A DNA stretch of 64,000 nucleotides from Ensifer sp. LC163. Its GTDB lineage: Bacteria; Pseudomonadota; Alphaproteobacteria; Rhizobiales; Rhizobiaceae. The stretch lies in contig NZ_MBSS01000015.1 of assembly GCF_001695855.1 (NCBI RefSeq), positions 1 through 64,000 on the forward strand, read 5' to 3'. This document shows positions 51,602 to 61,233 of the stretch, piece after piece; the first letter of the stretch is position 1, and each line of letters begins with the position of its first letter. Under the pieces are notes generated by a model, which made no database searches, was not told where the DNA came from, and saw nothing but the letters and a program-made list of their open reading frames with translations. Made by a program: the position numbers and the translations under genes.

Positions 51602-54025
51602 ATGTCTAGCAAAGTTCCCGCGCACGCCCGCATCGTCATCGTCGGCGGCGGCGCCATCGGCACCAGTATCGCCTACCATCTTGCCCAAGCGGGAGAGAAG
51701 GATGTGCTCCTCCTCGAAAAAACCGCGCTGACCGCAGGCTCCACCTGGCATGCCGCCGGGCTGATGGGGCAGCTGCGCAGCAAGGTCAACCTCACCCGCC
51801 TGATGCAGTACAGCGCCGACCTCTGCGCCCGGATCGGCGCCGAGACCGGCCAGGACGTTGGCTGGAAGAACGTCGGCAGCCTCAGGCTTGCCGCCTCCGA
51901 CGCGCGCTGGGAGGAACTGAAGCGCGCCCATACGGCCGCCAAGAGCTACGGCTTCGACATGGAACTGATCGGCCCCGATGAGATCAGGCGGCTGTTCCCG
52001 CTCATCGACACCAAGGGGCTACGCGGTGCGACCTGGATCGCCTCGGACGGCCATGTCGATCCCTATTCGTTGACCCATGCCTATGCCAAGGGTGCGCGCG
52101 CCGGCGGTGTGCGCATCGTCGAGGGGGTCACCGTCACCGGTTTCACTATCAAAGACCGCCGCATCACCGCCGTGAAGACGAGTGAAGGCGAGATCGGTTG
52201 CGAGATCGTCGTCAACGCTGCGGGCCTCTGGGCGCGCCAGCTCGGCGAACTCGCAGGCATCGATCTACCAATCACCGTGGTCGAGCACGAATACTTCGTC
52301 ACCGAGAAATCGCCCTTGGTGCCGGACGACCTGCCGACGCTGCGCGACCCCGACGCCAATTTCTACGTCAAGCCCGAGCCGGGCGCGATGGCGATCGGCG
52401 GCTGGGAGAAGGAGACGCGCGCCGCCTACGGCCTCGGTAAGTTGCCGATGAGCTTCGGCCAGGAGCTGTTCGCCGACGACCTCGAGCGCATCGCCGAAGT
52501 GATCGAAGGCGCCTCGAACCGCATTCCGATGCTCGGCGAACTCGGCGTGCGCTCGGTGGTCAACGGCCCGATCCCGATCTCCGCCGACGGCGAGCCGGTC
52601 ATGGGCCTTGCCGGCGACTTCGAGAACTTCTTCGTCGCCTGCGGCTTCACTTCCGGAATCGCAGCCTCGGGCGGCGCCGGCCGCGCCATGGCCAACTGGA
52701 TCCTGGAAGGCGATCCTGGCATGGACCTCTGGGCCTTCGACCTTCGCCGCTTCGGGGGGCCGCACGGCGGACTTGCCTATCTGCGCGACAGCGCCATCGA
52801 AGCCTATTCGAAATATTACGCCATCGCCTGGCCGGAAGAGGAACGCTCGGCCTGCAGGCCGCTGCGCCGCTCACCGCTTTATGAGACCCTCACGGCCAAA
52901 GGCGCCGTCAACGGCGTAAAGTTCGGCTGGGAGAGACCCAACTATTTCCTGCAATCCGGCGAAGCAAAACCGCCGCTTGAAACCTTCGAGCGCGCACCTT
53001 ACGCCGAGGTCATCGGCCGCGAGCACAGTGCCGTGCGCCAGCGTGTGGCGCTGGTCGACCAATCGTCCTTCTCCAAATTCGAGGTGACGGGCCCGGGTGC
53101 GCTTCGTTACCTGCAGTGGCTGGCGGCCGCCAATGTCGACCGCAGTGAGAACGCCGTGATCTACACGCAACTGCTCAACAGGCGCGGCGGCATTGAGGCC
53201 GACCTCACCATCATGCGGCGACGCGAGGATGTCTTCCATGTCGTCACCGGCTCGGCCTTCGGCACGCGCGACGGCGGCTGGATCCGCAGCCACATGCCGC
53301 GCGACGGTTCGGTTCAGGTGCAGGAGGTGACCGGCGCCTACGGCGTCATCAACCTGTGCGGCCCGCTTTCGCGCGACGTCCTTGCCAGGGTGAGCGAGGA
53401 TGACGTCGGCAACCACGCCTTCCCCTACATGACGTGTCGCGACATCCGTATCGGCTGGGCGCCGGTCATGGCCGCGCGCGTCACCTATGTCGGCGAGCTC
53501 GGATGGGAGCTACATGTGCCGACCGAATACATGGCTTACGTCTACGAGCTGTTGAAAGAGGCGGGAGCCGCGTTCGACATCGCCGACGTCGGTTACAAGG
53601 CGATCTCCAGTCTGCGCATGGAAAAGCGCTACCTCTATTGGGGCGCCGACATCACTCCCGACGACTCGCCCCTGGAGGCGGGACTGGGCTTTGCCGTGTC
53701 GATGAAGAAGGGCGATTTCCACGGTCGCGACGCGATCGCCGCGCAGAAGGAGGGGGGCATCGTCCGCAAACTCGCTTGCTTCCGGCTCGATGAGCCTCTG
53801 CCGGTATATGGCGGTGAAGCGATGTCGGTGGACGGCCGCGTCGTCGGCATGACCACCAGCGGCGATTTCGGCCACACCGTCGGCGCTTCGCTCGTGTTCG
53901 GATATCTCAAGGGGGAGGACATGGCGCTCAGTGAAATCGAAGTAGAGGCGTTCGGCCGCCGCAGCAGAGCAAGGGCCGTCGAGCGCTGCGCCTATGACCC
54001 TTCCGGCGAGCGTATCCGCATCTAG
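51602..54025 (+). CDS. Dimethylglycine/sarcosine dehydrogenase-like FAD enzyme with GcvT domain
   Basis: 807 residues. N-terminal DAO domain (residues 8-370) with IVIVGGGAIGTSIAYHLAQ and GSTWHAAGLMGQL, the conserved segment around the covalent flavin His in this family. A middle FAO_M region follows, then a glycine-cleavage T-type folate domain (about 430-700; ELGWELHVPTEYM) and its C-terminal barrel (to 807; GMTTSGDFGHTVGASL). Such enzymes oxidatively remove an N-methyl group and hand the one-carbon unit to tetrahydrofolate. It is third in the betaine demethylation operon, 92 bases after the reductase; GGAAAGG precedes the start. A long upstream extension of the frame is only a shadow of the reductase gene. 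Confidence 0.9.
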   Translation: MSSKVPAHARIVIVGGGAIGTSIAYHLAQAGEKDVLLLEKTALTAGSTWHAAGLMGQLRSKVNLTRLMQYSADLCARIGAETGQDVGWKNVGSLRLAASDARWEELKRAHTAAKSYGFDMELIGPDEIRRLFPLIDTKGLRGATWIASDGHVDPYSLTHAYAKGARAGGVRIVEGVTVTGFTIKDRRITAVKTSEGEIGCEIVVNAAGLWARQLGELAGIDLPITVVEHEYFVTEKSPLVPDDLPTLRDPDANFYVKPEPGAMAIGGWEKETRAAYGLGKLPMSFGQELFADDLERIAEVIEGASNRIPMLGELGVRSVVNGPIPISADGEPVMGLAGDFENFFVACGFTSGIAASGGAGRAMANWILEGDPGMDLWAFDLRRFGGPHGGLAYLRDSAIEAYSKYYAIAWPEEERSACRPLRRSPLYETLTAKGAVNGVKFGWERPNYFLQSGEAKPPLETFERAPYAEVIGREHSAVRQRVALVDQSSFSKFEVTGPGALRYLQWLAAANVDRSENAVIYTQLLNRRGGIEADLTIMRRREDVFHVVTGSAFGTRDGGWIRSHMPRDGSVQVQEVTGAYGVINLCGPLSRDVLARVSEDDVGNHAFPYMTCRDIRIGWAPVMAARVTYVGELGWELHVPTEYMAYVYELLKEAGAAFDIADVGYKAISSLRMEKRYLYWGADITPDDSPLEAGLGFAVSMKKGDFHGRDAIAAQKEGGIVRKLACFRLDEPLPVYGGEAMSVDGRVVGMTTSGDFGHTVGASLVFGYLKGEDMALSEIEVEAFGRRSRARAVERCAYDPSGERIRI

Positions 54026-54084
54026 CTTCGTCGCAAACGAACCAGTTTCCACAAATTGCAACATTTCTTTGCCCTGGCGAATGA

Positions 54085-54230
54085 TGTTGCCGCATGTCCG
54101 ACTCGCAAAACCTCGGGCGCTCGCGCCGCGCCGCCACGACGAAATACTAAGGCGCGTCGCGACCGACGGCTCCGTGAGCATCACGGAGCTGGCAACATTC
54201 TTCGACGTGTCGCGGGAGACGAAACAATGA
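54085..54230 (+). pseudogene. DeoR-type regulator N-terminal relic
   Basis: The frame encodes RRHDEILRRVATDGSVSITE and LATFFDVSRET, the helix-turn-helix start of a DeoR-family regulator, and then meets a stop where I-R-R-D-L should follow. Only about 50 residues remain. It is not a copy of the intact DeoR gene at 58798 (different residues), so it is an independent lost regulator. Confidence 0.65.
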
Positions 54231-54296
54231 AGAGCTACACCAGCGTCAAGACCTATTCGCTGCCATGGCCCTCAACGAGAACGTTACATCATAATC

Positions 54297-54320
54297 GCGA
54301 GGGCGCCGCCTCGGCGCCCT
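54297..54320 (+). terminator. Hairpin, possible terminator
   Basis: AGGGCGCC (about 54299-54306) pairs with GGCGCCCT (about 54312-54319) around a five-base loop. It is followed by only two or three T residues in a mixed stretch. It could end transcription from the demethylation operon. Confidence 0.45.
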
Positions 54321-54435
54321 TGCTCCCGTCCATCGGGATCTCCAAGAAAAGTCCGTGCACTTGCACCTATCCCAATGCGCTCGACTCGGCGGCTGATCTT
54401 TCACCGCTCCACCCCTCCTGCCCCGGGTTTGGCCC

Positions 54436-55275
54436 ATGTCAACCTTTGCGCTTACCATTGTGCTTGTCGCGGCTTTCCTACATGCGAGTTGGAATGCCTT
54501 GGTCAAGGCGGCGACAGACCGCGCCGTCGTGCTTGCGGCGGTTTCCGCCATGCACACCGTGCTCGGCGCGGCACTCGTACTTATTGCCGAGCCGCCGGCG
54601 CCAGCCAGTTGGATCTGCATCTTCCTGTCGACGGTCATCCACTACGGCTACTACGTTTTCCTCTTCCACTCCTACGGGATCGGTGACCTGTCGCAGGTCT
54701 ATCCGATCTCCCGCGGACTCGCACCGGCGCTCGTGGCCGCCAGCTCATTCCTCCTGATTGGCGAGAACCTTTCGCCCACGGGCTGGGCCGGCCTGGCGGC
54801 AATTTCGGCCGGCATAGGGTATCTCGCGATCCAGAGGGGAGCCGCCGGGGCCGATCCACGGGCAGTCGGCGTGGCGGCAATCAGCGGCCTGCTGATCGCC
54901 GCCTATTCGGTGGTCGACGGCATCGGCGTGAGGCTGAGTGGCAATCCCTTCGGCTATATGGGTTGGCTCTTCCTGCTGGAGCTGCCGGTGTCACTCTGCG
55001 TATTCGCCCGCAAATGGCGCGGCTCGGCCACCATAGAGAGCCGCACCGTTGCGCTCGGCCTCGTTGGCGGCGTCGGAGCCGTCACCGCCTATGGCCTCGT
55101 CATCTATGCCAAGACGGTCGCTCCGCTCGGAGCGGTATCGGCGGTGCGAGAATCGAGCGTAATCATCGCGGCACTGATCGGGCTTTCCATCTTCGGCGAG
55201 AGGCCATGGCTCGGACGAATCGTCTGTGCAGCGATCGTCGCCGGCGGTGTCGTCACCCTCGCGTTTTCTGCATGA
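54436..55275 (+). CDS. EamA/DMT-superfamily permease
   Basis: 279 residues with about ten membrane helices in two EamA repeats (residues 3-130 and 145-277). Helices such as [20 protein letters not shown], the glycine-rich turn [16 protein letters not shown] and the final [16 protein letters not shown] are clear. DMT permeases export or exchange small metabolites; substrate unknown. It is about 200 bases upstream of the phosphonate-type binding protein and on the same strand, but the AT-rich gap suggests a separate promoter for the latter. Confidence 0.88.
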   Translation: MSTFALTIVLVAAFLHASWNALVKAATDRAVVLAAVSAMHTVLGAALVLIAEPPAPASWICIFLSTVIHYGYYVFLFHSYGIGDLSQVYPISRGLAPALVAASSFLLIGENLSPTGWAGLAAISAGIGYLAIQRGAAGADPRAVGVAAISGLLIAAYSVVDGIGVRLSGNPFGYMGWLFLLELPVSLCVFARKWRGSATIESRTVALGLVGGVGAVTAYGLVIYAKTVAPLGAVSAVRESSVIIAALIGLSIFGERPWLGRIVCAAIVAGGVVTLAFSA

Positions 55276-55472
55276 CGTACGTCCGGACACGCTGCAGAAA
55301 GTATAAATTCTACCTTCCATGTTATAAAAATAATAGATTTTACTTATTGACTGCCGGTTTCCAGTATCAAGTCGGACGAGGCGTAATTCCAGGCATCTGC
55401 TATGCTCAAATGCCAGTTGAAGCCTCTCCCAAATGCATCGCGCTTAAAGCCGAAAAAGGGGAGCAGATACAA

Positions 55473-56495
55473 ATGCATCAGCAGAAATCTGTCGTACTTG
55501 CCGCCTTCGCCGCAACGCTAATGTCGACGGCTGCATTGGCCGAGAATCAGCTAACGGTCTACACTGCCATCGAGGCCGAGGACCTCAAGCGCTACGCCGA
55601 AACGTTTAATCAGGACCATCCCGACATCAAGCTCAACTTCGTCAGGGATTCCACCGGCGTCATCACTGCCAAGCTTCTCGCCGAAAAAGACAATCCGCAG
55701 GCCGACGTTCTCTGGGGGCTCGCCGCCACCTCGCTCCTCGTCCCGAAGGCCGAAGGCATGCTCGAGCCTTACGCGCCGAAGGGCGCCGAGCTTCTCAAGC
55801 CGAAGTTCATCGACAAGGACACGCCGCCAAGCTGGGTCGGCATGGATGCCTGAGCGGCCTCCATCTGTTTCAATACCGTCGAGGGACAAAAGCTTGGCCT
55901 GACCGCACCGAAGAGCTGGAAGGATCTCGCGAAGCCGGAGTATAAGGGCCATGTGGTAATGCCCAATCCAGCCTCGTCCGGTACCGGCTACCTCGACGTT
56001 TCGAGCTGGCTGCAACTCTTCGGCGAGCAGCGCGGCTGGGCCTACATGGACGAGCTCCACCGGAACATCGCCACCTACACGCACTCCGGCTCCAAACCGT
56101 GCAAGATGGCGGCGGCCGGCGAAGTTCCGATCGGCATTTCCTTCGAGTTCCGGGCGGCCAAGTCGAAGGCGGAAGGCGCGCCTCTCGACATCATCATTCC
56201 CGAAGAAGGCATTGGCTGGGACATGGAAGCCTCTGCGATCGTCGCCGGCACTGCCAACGAAGAGGCGGCCAAGACGCTCCTCGACTGGTCCGTCAGCAAG
56301 AAAGCCAACGAGATGTACAACGTCGGCTACGCCGTTGTGGCGATGCCGGGCGTCGCCAAGCCAGTTCCGCACCTGCCCGCCGACATCGAAGACAAGATGA
56401 TCGACAACGACTTCGAGTGGGCTGCCAACAATCGCAAGGCGATCCTCGAGGAATGGCAGAAGCGCTACGACAGCAAGTCCGAGCCGAAGGGTTGA
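55473..56495 (+). pseudogene. 2-aminoethylphosphonate-type ABC binding protein with in-frame TGA
   Basis: The 341-codon frame has a Sec signal ([19 protein letters not shown]), then [40 protein letters not shown] and VVMPNPASSGTGYLDVSSWL, with SKPCKMAAAGEVPIGISFEF. This is the pattern of 2-aminoethylphosphonate/iron-type periplasmic binding proteins. Codon 127 (55851-55853) is TGA within G-M-D-A-*-A-A-S-I-C-F-N, where relatives carry Trp (TGG). The same frame resumes directly, so a single G-to-A change separates it from an intact gene. ATG 55473 has GGGGAG upstream. No permease or ATPase for it lies in the window. Confidence 0.82.
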
Positions 56496-56944
56496 CACAG
56501 TCGACCAGGTGGCGGGGCGTCGTCGCTGTCGGCGCCCCGCCGCGCGCTGAACGCACCCGATCGCCCCAGAAACCGGAGAGCGCCACCAAGATCGGGGCCG
56601 AACGCGCTTACCTCAGAATAAACAAGGCCTGGAAAGGCCTCGGCAGTTTCAGAGGCTGAAGAACATCTCGCTTGAAATGAAGGAGCGCGACTTCATCTGC
56701 GCCCCTCGGCCCTTTCGGCTGCAAGATCAGCGTTTCTCAGAGCGTTTGCGGGATTCGATGCGCAGGCCGAGACAACCGCCTTCCCGGCGCGATTGCCGCA
56801 TCGTCTTTCAGCCCTAGGCATATCCGAAGACTGGAATTGAACTGACAGCAACATGAGACAGGAAATCGCCACATCTAAAGAGCGCACATGGACGCCCTTG
56901 CCCGCACGAAAACGCTGGGGCCGGACGGCACAGGGAGAAGGCCG
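56496..56944. other. Intergenic region with hairpin after the binding-protein gene
   Basis: GGCGGGGCG (56511-56519) pairs with CGCCCCGCC (56533-56541) around a 13-base loop, 16 bases after the stop codon. It lacks a T tract but may act as a transcript end. The rest holds no gene I can support. Confidence 0.5.
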
Positions 56945-57253
56945 ATGACGACTGAAACGAACACCCAGCCAAATCCTCGCGAAACCCAATCGTCGCTCGC
57001 TGCTCACCTAGCGGAACGCGCGACACGCATCGTGGATCTCATGCGGTCGATCAATGACATCGCCCGATTGAATGCCGGTATCCGCTCCTTGCTACCCGAT
57101 CCGACATCGCCACCACAGGGCGTTGCCGGATCGTTCGCCCGCCTCAGGCAGAGGATTGGCCAAGGCGTCGATCGTTGGAGGCTGACCGAGAACGACGGGA
57201 ACGGTCTCACCCCCCCGGCGCGGAGGAGTTTCTGGCCGTTAGACGGTCTTTGA
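56945..57253 (+). CDS. Possible small hypothetical protein
   Basis: 102 residues from ATG 56945, preceded by GGGAGAAGG. The middle (LAAHLAERATRIVDLMRSIN, DIARLNAGIRSLLP) is helical and composition is protein-like, but I recognise no family. The C-terminal end runs into the margin of the IS110 element and may be altered by it. Low confidence that it is a gene. Confidence 0.3.
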   Translation: MTTETNTQPNPRETQSSLAAHLAERATRIVDLMRSINDIARLNAGIRSLLPDPTSPPQGVAGSFARLRQRIGQGVDRWRLTENDGNGLTPPARRSFWPLDGL

Positions 57254-57330
57254 TCCACCTGACTTGGCGCGGTCGCAAGGAGATCATCGCCGCGGCCGCG
57301 CAGAAGCACTACGCCGAGTCCGAAGGCGGC

Positions 57331-58351
57331 CCGATCACGATCGGATTGGATTTGGGCCAAGTCGGTCTTCCAGGTTCACGCCGTCACTGGAGACGGACAT
57401 GTTGCTGTCCGACGTACGTTGCGGCGATCGCAGGTGCTGGAGTTCTTTCGAGGCCTCGGTCCCTGTCTGGTCGGCCTCGAGGCTTGCGGGAGTGCGCATC
57501 ACTGGGCGAACGCGATCAGCGAAATTGGCCATACCGTGAGGTTGATGCCGCCCGCCTATGTGAAGGCCTATGTCAAACGTAACAAGACCGACGCAGCGGA
57601 TGCTGAGGCGATCTGCGAGGCCGTAACGCGCCCGACGATGCGCTTTGTGCCCATCAAATCGGCTGAGGAGCAAGCTGGTATGGTCTTAAAGACCCGAGAG
57701 TTATTCGTGCGCCAGCGAAGCCAGACGGCGAACGCCATGCGTGCCCACATGGCTGAGCTCGGGATCATCGCCGCGACCGGCATGACCTGCATTGCCAAGC
57801 TCGTTGCCATACTGCGCGACGACCAAGACAGGCGTCTACCAGCTCCGGCTCGCGCCGCGCTTCTCGAGATGGCCGAGCAAATTGAAACGCTCACAGAAAG
57901 GATCGAGATGCTCGACACCAAAATTGTCGCGGCGGTGAAGGTCGATGATGCGGCCCGCCGCCTGACGACCATTCCCGGTGTTGGTCCTATCATCGCTGCG
58001 ACCGTCCGGGCCGCCGTCCAAGATCCCGCAGCCTTCCGAACCGGGCGGGATCTGGCCGCCTGGATAGGTATCACACCGCGAGCGAACTCGAGCGGCGGCA
58101 AGGAGCGGCTCGGCAAAATATCCAAGCGAGGCAATAAGCAGTTGCGAACTCTGCTCATTGTCGGTGCTACGTCTATCCTGAAGCAGGCTCGCAGAGGCGT
58201 AAAGTTACCTGCCTGGATCGGGTCCCTGATGGCACGACAACCCTACAAGGTCGCCGCCGTGGCGCTAGCCAACAAGATGGCGCGCACAATATGGGCCCTT
58301 CTCGTCAAGGGTGGCACCTACCAACCACCGTCGACTACGCCGACGGCGTAG
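57331..58351 (+). pseudogene. IS110-family transposase with a one-base frameshift
   Basis: The frame opens ITIGLDLG (RuvC-like first Asp), then a single extra C in GGGCCAAG near 57355 shifts it. Removing it restores K-S-V-F-Q-V-H-A-V-T-G-D-G. From 57419 the rest reads on: EFFRGLGPCLVGLEACGSAH, RNKTDAADAEAICEAV (D-A-x-D), the middle coiled coil, and the transposase_20 domain RLTTIPGVGPIIAATVRAAV with GITPRANSSGGKERLG. All later motifs are intact. No ATG is visible at the expected start. IS110 elements lack inverted repeats, so the borders are not marked. Confidence 0.85.
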
Positions 58352-58797
58352 AAACAGAATTCCCAGGGCCTCGGCGCTGGGATAAAGCAGCAAGGTGCGA
58401 AAGCGTGATGAACCCGAGGGGCGACACCTCGATGCCGATCAGACCGTCTGACTCACTGTGCCTTTGAGCGCGCAAAATTGATTAGGCGATCGGCATCGCG
58501 GATCTCATCGTGGCCAGCGGTCGATGACCGCGCTGACAGGCCGGACATATGACTGCACCGTCCGACGGAGAATTACGCGACGACAACCTTGCTAACCGGG
58601 CCGTTCCACATATGAGTCAGAGCCAAAATTGGACGCCGATATGGGGTGATTTTTGGACGCCGATTGACATCTCGACGCAGTCGCGTCAGACGGGCATTCT
58701 TGTGGATGTTCATTCGGACCCTCCCATGAGTGCTGAAGCTTGGTAACTCCAGTCTCCTCGGTTCGGTCCGAATGGACAACCTACTGAAGGCTCACAC
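58352..58797. other. IS110 downstream flank and IS-end-like direct repeat
   Basis: No gene recognised. TTGGACGCCGAT occurs twice, at 58629-58640 and 58653-58664, within A-rich spacers. Such tandem TTGGACGCCGAT blocks resemble ends of IS21-type elements. The first 200 bases probably still belong to the IS110 element. Confidence 0.45.
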
Positions 58798-59568
58798 CTA
58801 GGCGACAACGATTTGCGTTCCGCCCCCCTTCAGCGCCTCAGCGAGGGCCCGGGGCGGCGCATCATCGGTGACAAGCCTGTCGATCCTGGCCCAGGGAGCA
58901 ACTTCGAAAATGCCGCGTTTGCCGAACTTCGAGGCGTCTGCCAGCACCGTGACAGAATCGACCCGCTCGATCATCGCCTGCGCGACCTCCGTTACCTGCG
59001 CATCGAAATCCATCACCGCATTCTCGTCGACCGCGCCGACCGTGAGGAAGGCATGGCGGGCGCGGAACTTGCGGATCTGCTCGACCGCGAACTGGCCGAG
59101 CGATTCCCCCGCATCCGCGCCATAAGCACCGCCAATCAGGAAAACCTTGTGATCCGGATTTGCCGACAGAGTGGCGGCAATCCGCCAGGAGTTCGTTACG
59201 ACGACAAGTGCTGGAAGATCCACCAGCGCCTCGGCGAGGATCAGTGTGGTCGTTCCCGTGTCGATAAAAACGGCATCACCCGGCGCAAGCAGGCTGGCCG
59301 CGGCATGGGCAATCTTGCGCTTGGCGGGTAGATTTTCTGCCATGCGCAATGCAAAGGGGCCCTCCACAGCCGGCTCGACCGAAGTGTTGGAACGCACGCG
59401 GGCACCGCCGTGAAACTTCTTCAGACGCCCCATCGCATCGAGATTGGCAAGGTCGCGTCGGATCGTTTCGCGCGACGCACCGAGCGTCTGCGCGAGGTCA
59501 TCGACGCTGACTTCGCCCGCCTTATGCACGAGTTTCACAATTTTTTCGTGGCGATCCGCGGGCCTCAC
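58798..59568 (-). CDS. DeoR/GlpR-family transcriptional repressor
   Basis: 256 residues. The N-terminal helix-turn-helix is HEKIVKLVHKAGEVSVDDLA then QTLGASRETIRRDLANLDAM, the DeoR signature. The C-terminal sugar-phosphate sensor domain carries DAVFIDTGTTTLILAEAL and VLADASKFGKRGIFEVAP (the D-x-S-K-F-G motif). GTG 59568 with GGAAGGAGGC upstream is the start. It is divergent from the FAD-oxidoreductase/kinase operon, and inverted repeats TTCGGTC...GACCGAA lie between them, so it most likely represses that operon with a phosphorylated polyol or sugar as effector. Confidence 0.92.
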   Translation of the reverse strand: MRPADRHEKIVKLVHKAGEVSVDDLAQTLGASRETIRRDLANLDAMGRLKKFHGGARVRSNTSVEPAVEGPFALRMAENLPAKRKIAHAAASLLAPGDAVFIDTGTTTLILAEALVDLPALVVVTNSWRIAATLSANPDHKVFLIGGAYGADAGESLGQFAVEQIRKFRARHAFLTVGAVDENAVMDFDAQVTEVAQAMIERVDSVTVLADASKFGKRGIFEVAPWARIDRLVTDDAPPRALAEALKGGGTQIVVA

Positions 59569-59642
59569 GGCGCCTCCTTCCGATGACGATTTCGAGCAGA
59601 AATCCACTCTATTTCCAGAATCTCTCTCCTTGTACCGTGCAA

Positions 59643-59664
59643 TTCGGTCAAGTCAACGACCGAA
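59643..59664. promoter_or_regulatory. Candidate DeoR operator 1, TTCGGTC-N8-GACCGAA
   Basis: TTCGGTC (59643-59649) and GACCGAA (59658-59664) form a perfect 7-bp inverted repeat with an 8-base spacer, 75 bases upstream of the DeoR start. The same half-sites recur at 59774-59817. Confidence 0.65.
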
Positions 59665-59773
59665 ACATGCCCGTCCGGTCATCACATCGAATTCCACTCG
59701 CCGCGGCACATGGCCAGCGGAAGGCCTCTCAGGCCCTACCCTGGCGGCCCTTCGCTTGCCGGCGCGCTTTACA

Positions 59774-59817
59774 TTCGGTCATTTAGTTTATACCGTTCAG
59801 TCATTAAGTGACCGAAC
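59774..59817. promoter_or_regulatory. Candidate DeoR operator 2, tandem half-sites
   Basis: TTCGGTCATTTAG at 59774 is followed 22 bases later by the near copy TTCAGTCATTAAG (59796). The inverse TGACCGAAC ends at 59817, so GTTCAGTCA and TGACCGAAC form an inverted repeat. The block ends 13 bases before the TTG start of the operon, where binding would block transcription or translation start. Confidence 0.65.
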
Positions 59818-59830
59818 GGGAGACGATGTT

Positions 59831-61233
59831 TTGCCTATCCAGTCGCCGACTGCCGACCCTTTCGACGTTGCCATCATTGGCGCGGGCGTCGTCGGCTGCG
59901 CGGTCGCCCGCCGGTTTGCGCTTGCAGGGGCAAAGGTGGTGCTTCTCGAAAAGGGCCCTGACATCCTGTCGGGAGCGTCCAAGGCCAACAGCGCCATCCT
60001 CCACACGGGCTTCGACGCACCGCCGAACAGCCTTGAGCTGGAACTGGTTCGAGCCGGTCGGCAAGAATATCTCGAGATAAAAGACAGCCTGAACCTGCCG
60101 CTGGTAACGACGGGAGCCTTCGTCTGCGCCTGGAACGCGCAGGAGGCGGACAAGCTGGAGGCGATCGCCAGCCAGGCGCGCGACAACGGCACGGCTGATG
60201 TCTCGCTGTTCCGGGCCAGGAGGCACGGAGCGCCATGCCCTCGCTCTCCGAGCGTCTTGCCGCCGCGCTGGAGGTGCCGGGCGAACACGTCATCGACCCT
60301 TGGTCAGCGCCTCTTGCCTATCTCACCCAGGCGATCGCGCTCGGCGCGCGGTTCGTGCGCGGCGCCGAACTCCTCAAGGGGACGTTCGATGGCGCCTGGC
60401 GGCTCGACACAACTGCAGGCGAGATCGTCGCCGACACGGTGATCAACACAGCCGGGCTTTATGGCGACCTCGTCGATGACCGCCTCGGCCTCGGCGCCGG
60501 CTTCCGCATCAAGCCGCGCAAGGGTCAGTTCGTCGTGCTCGACAAGGCGGCCTGTCGTCATGTTCCCCGCATCATCCTGCCCGTGCCGACAGAGATCACC
60601 AAGGGCATCGTCGTCTGTCCGACCGCCTTCGGCAACGTGCTCGTCGGTCCGACGGCGGAAGAACAGGAAGACCGGGTGCGCGCCACGGTCGAAACCGAAA
60701 CGCTCGAAACGCTTGTCCGCCGCGCGGCAGAGATCGTTCCCGCCCTTGCCGGCATTCCCGTCACCGCCGTCTATGCCGGGCTTCGGCCGGCGAGCGAAGA
60801 AAAGGGCTACCGGGTCTTCGTGCGGCCTGAAAGGCGGGCGATCACGCTCGGGGGCATCCGTTCGACCGGCCTCAGCTCGGCGCTTGGCCTTGCCCAGCAT
60901 GCCTTGAAGCTTCATGCCGGCTTTGCCGGCGGCTATCGCCCGCCGGAAAACATACCGGCTATCGCGACGCCAAATCTCGCCGAATGCCGCGAACGCGACT
61001 GGCAACGCCCTGACCACGGCGAGATCGTCTGTCACTGCGAACTGGTCACGCGTCGGGAAATCGAGGCGACGTTCGAAAGCGCGGTGCCCCCCGGCGATTT
61101 CGGCGGGCTTCGCCGGCGCACGCGCGCCGGCATGGGCCGCTGTCAGGGGTTCTACTGCAACGCGCGCCTGGCGGAGATGACCAAGGGCAAGCTCGCCACA
61201 CCGCTGGCCGTCGAGAAGGAGGGCAAGCAATGA
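59831..61233 (+). pseudogene. FAD-dependent glycerol-3-phosphate-dehydrogenase-like enzyme, frameshifted
   Basis: A TTG start at 59831 with GGGAG upstream opens PFDVAIIGAGVVGCAVARRF and SGASKANSAILHTGFDAPPN, the DAO fold of GlpA/GlpD-like and 2-hydroxyglutarate-oxidase-like enzymes. Near 60208 the frame must shift by one base; the rest (SLSERLAAALEVPGEHVIDP, VINTAGLYGDLV, YAGLRPASEEKGYRVF) runs on to 61233. The end carries a BFD-type [2Fe-2S] domain (EIVCHCELVTRREI and GMGRCQGFYC, four Cys), as in GlpA. Restoring one base gives about 467 residues. Either a true inactivation or a sequencing error. The ATG of the next gene overlaps its stop by four bases. Confidence 0.82.

Noticed and set aside
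55851-55853. TGA as a selenocysteine codon
   Set aside because: The position corresponds to Trp in relatives. No SECIS-like hairpin was evident just downstream, and binding proteins of this family do not use selenocysteine.
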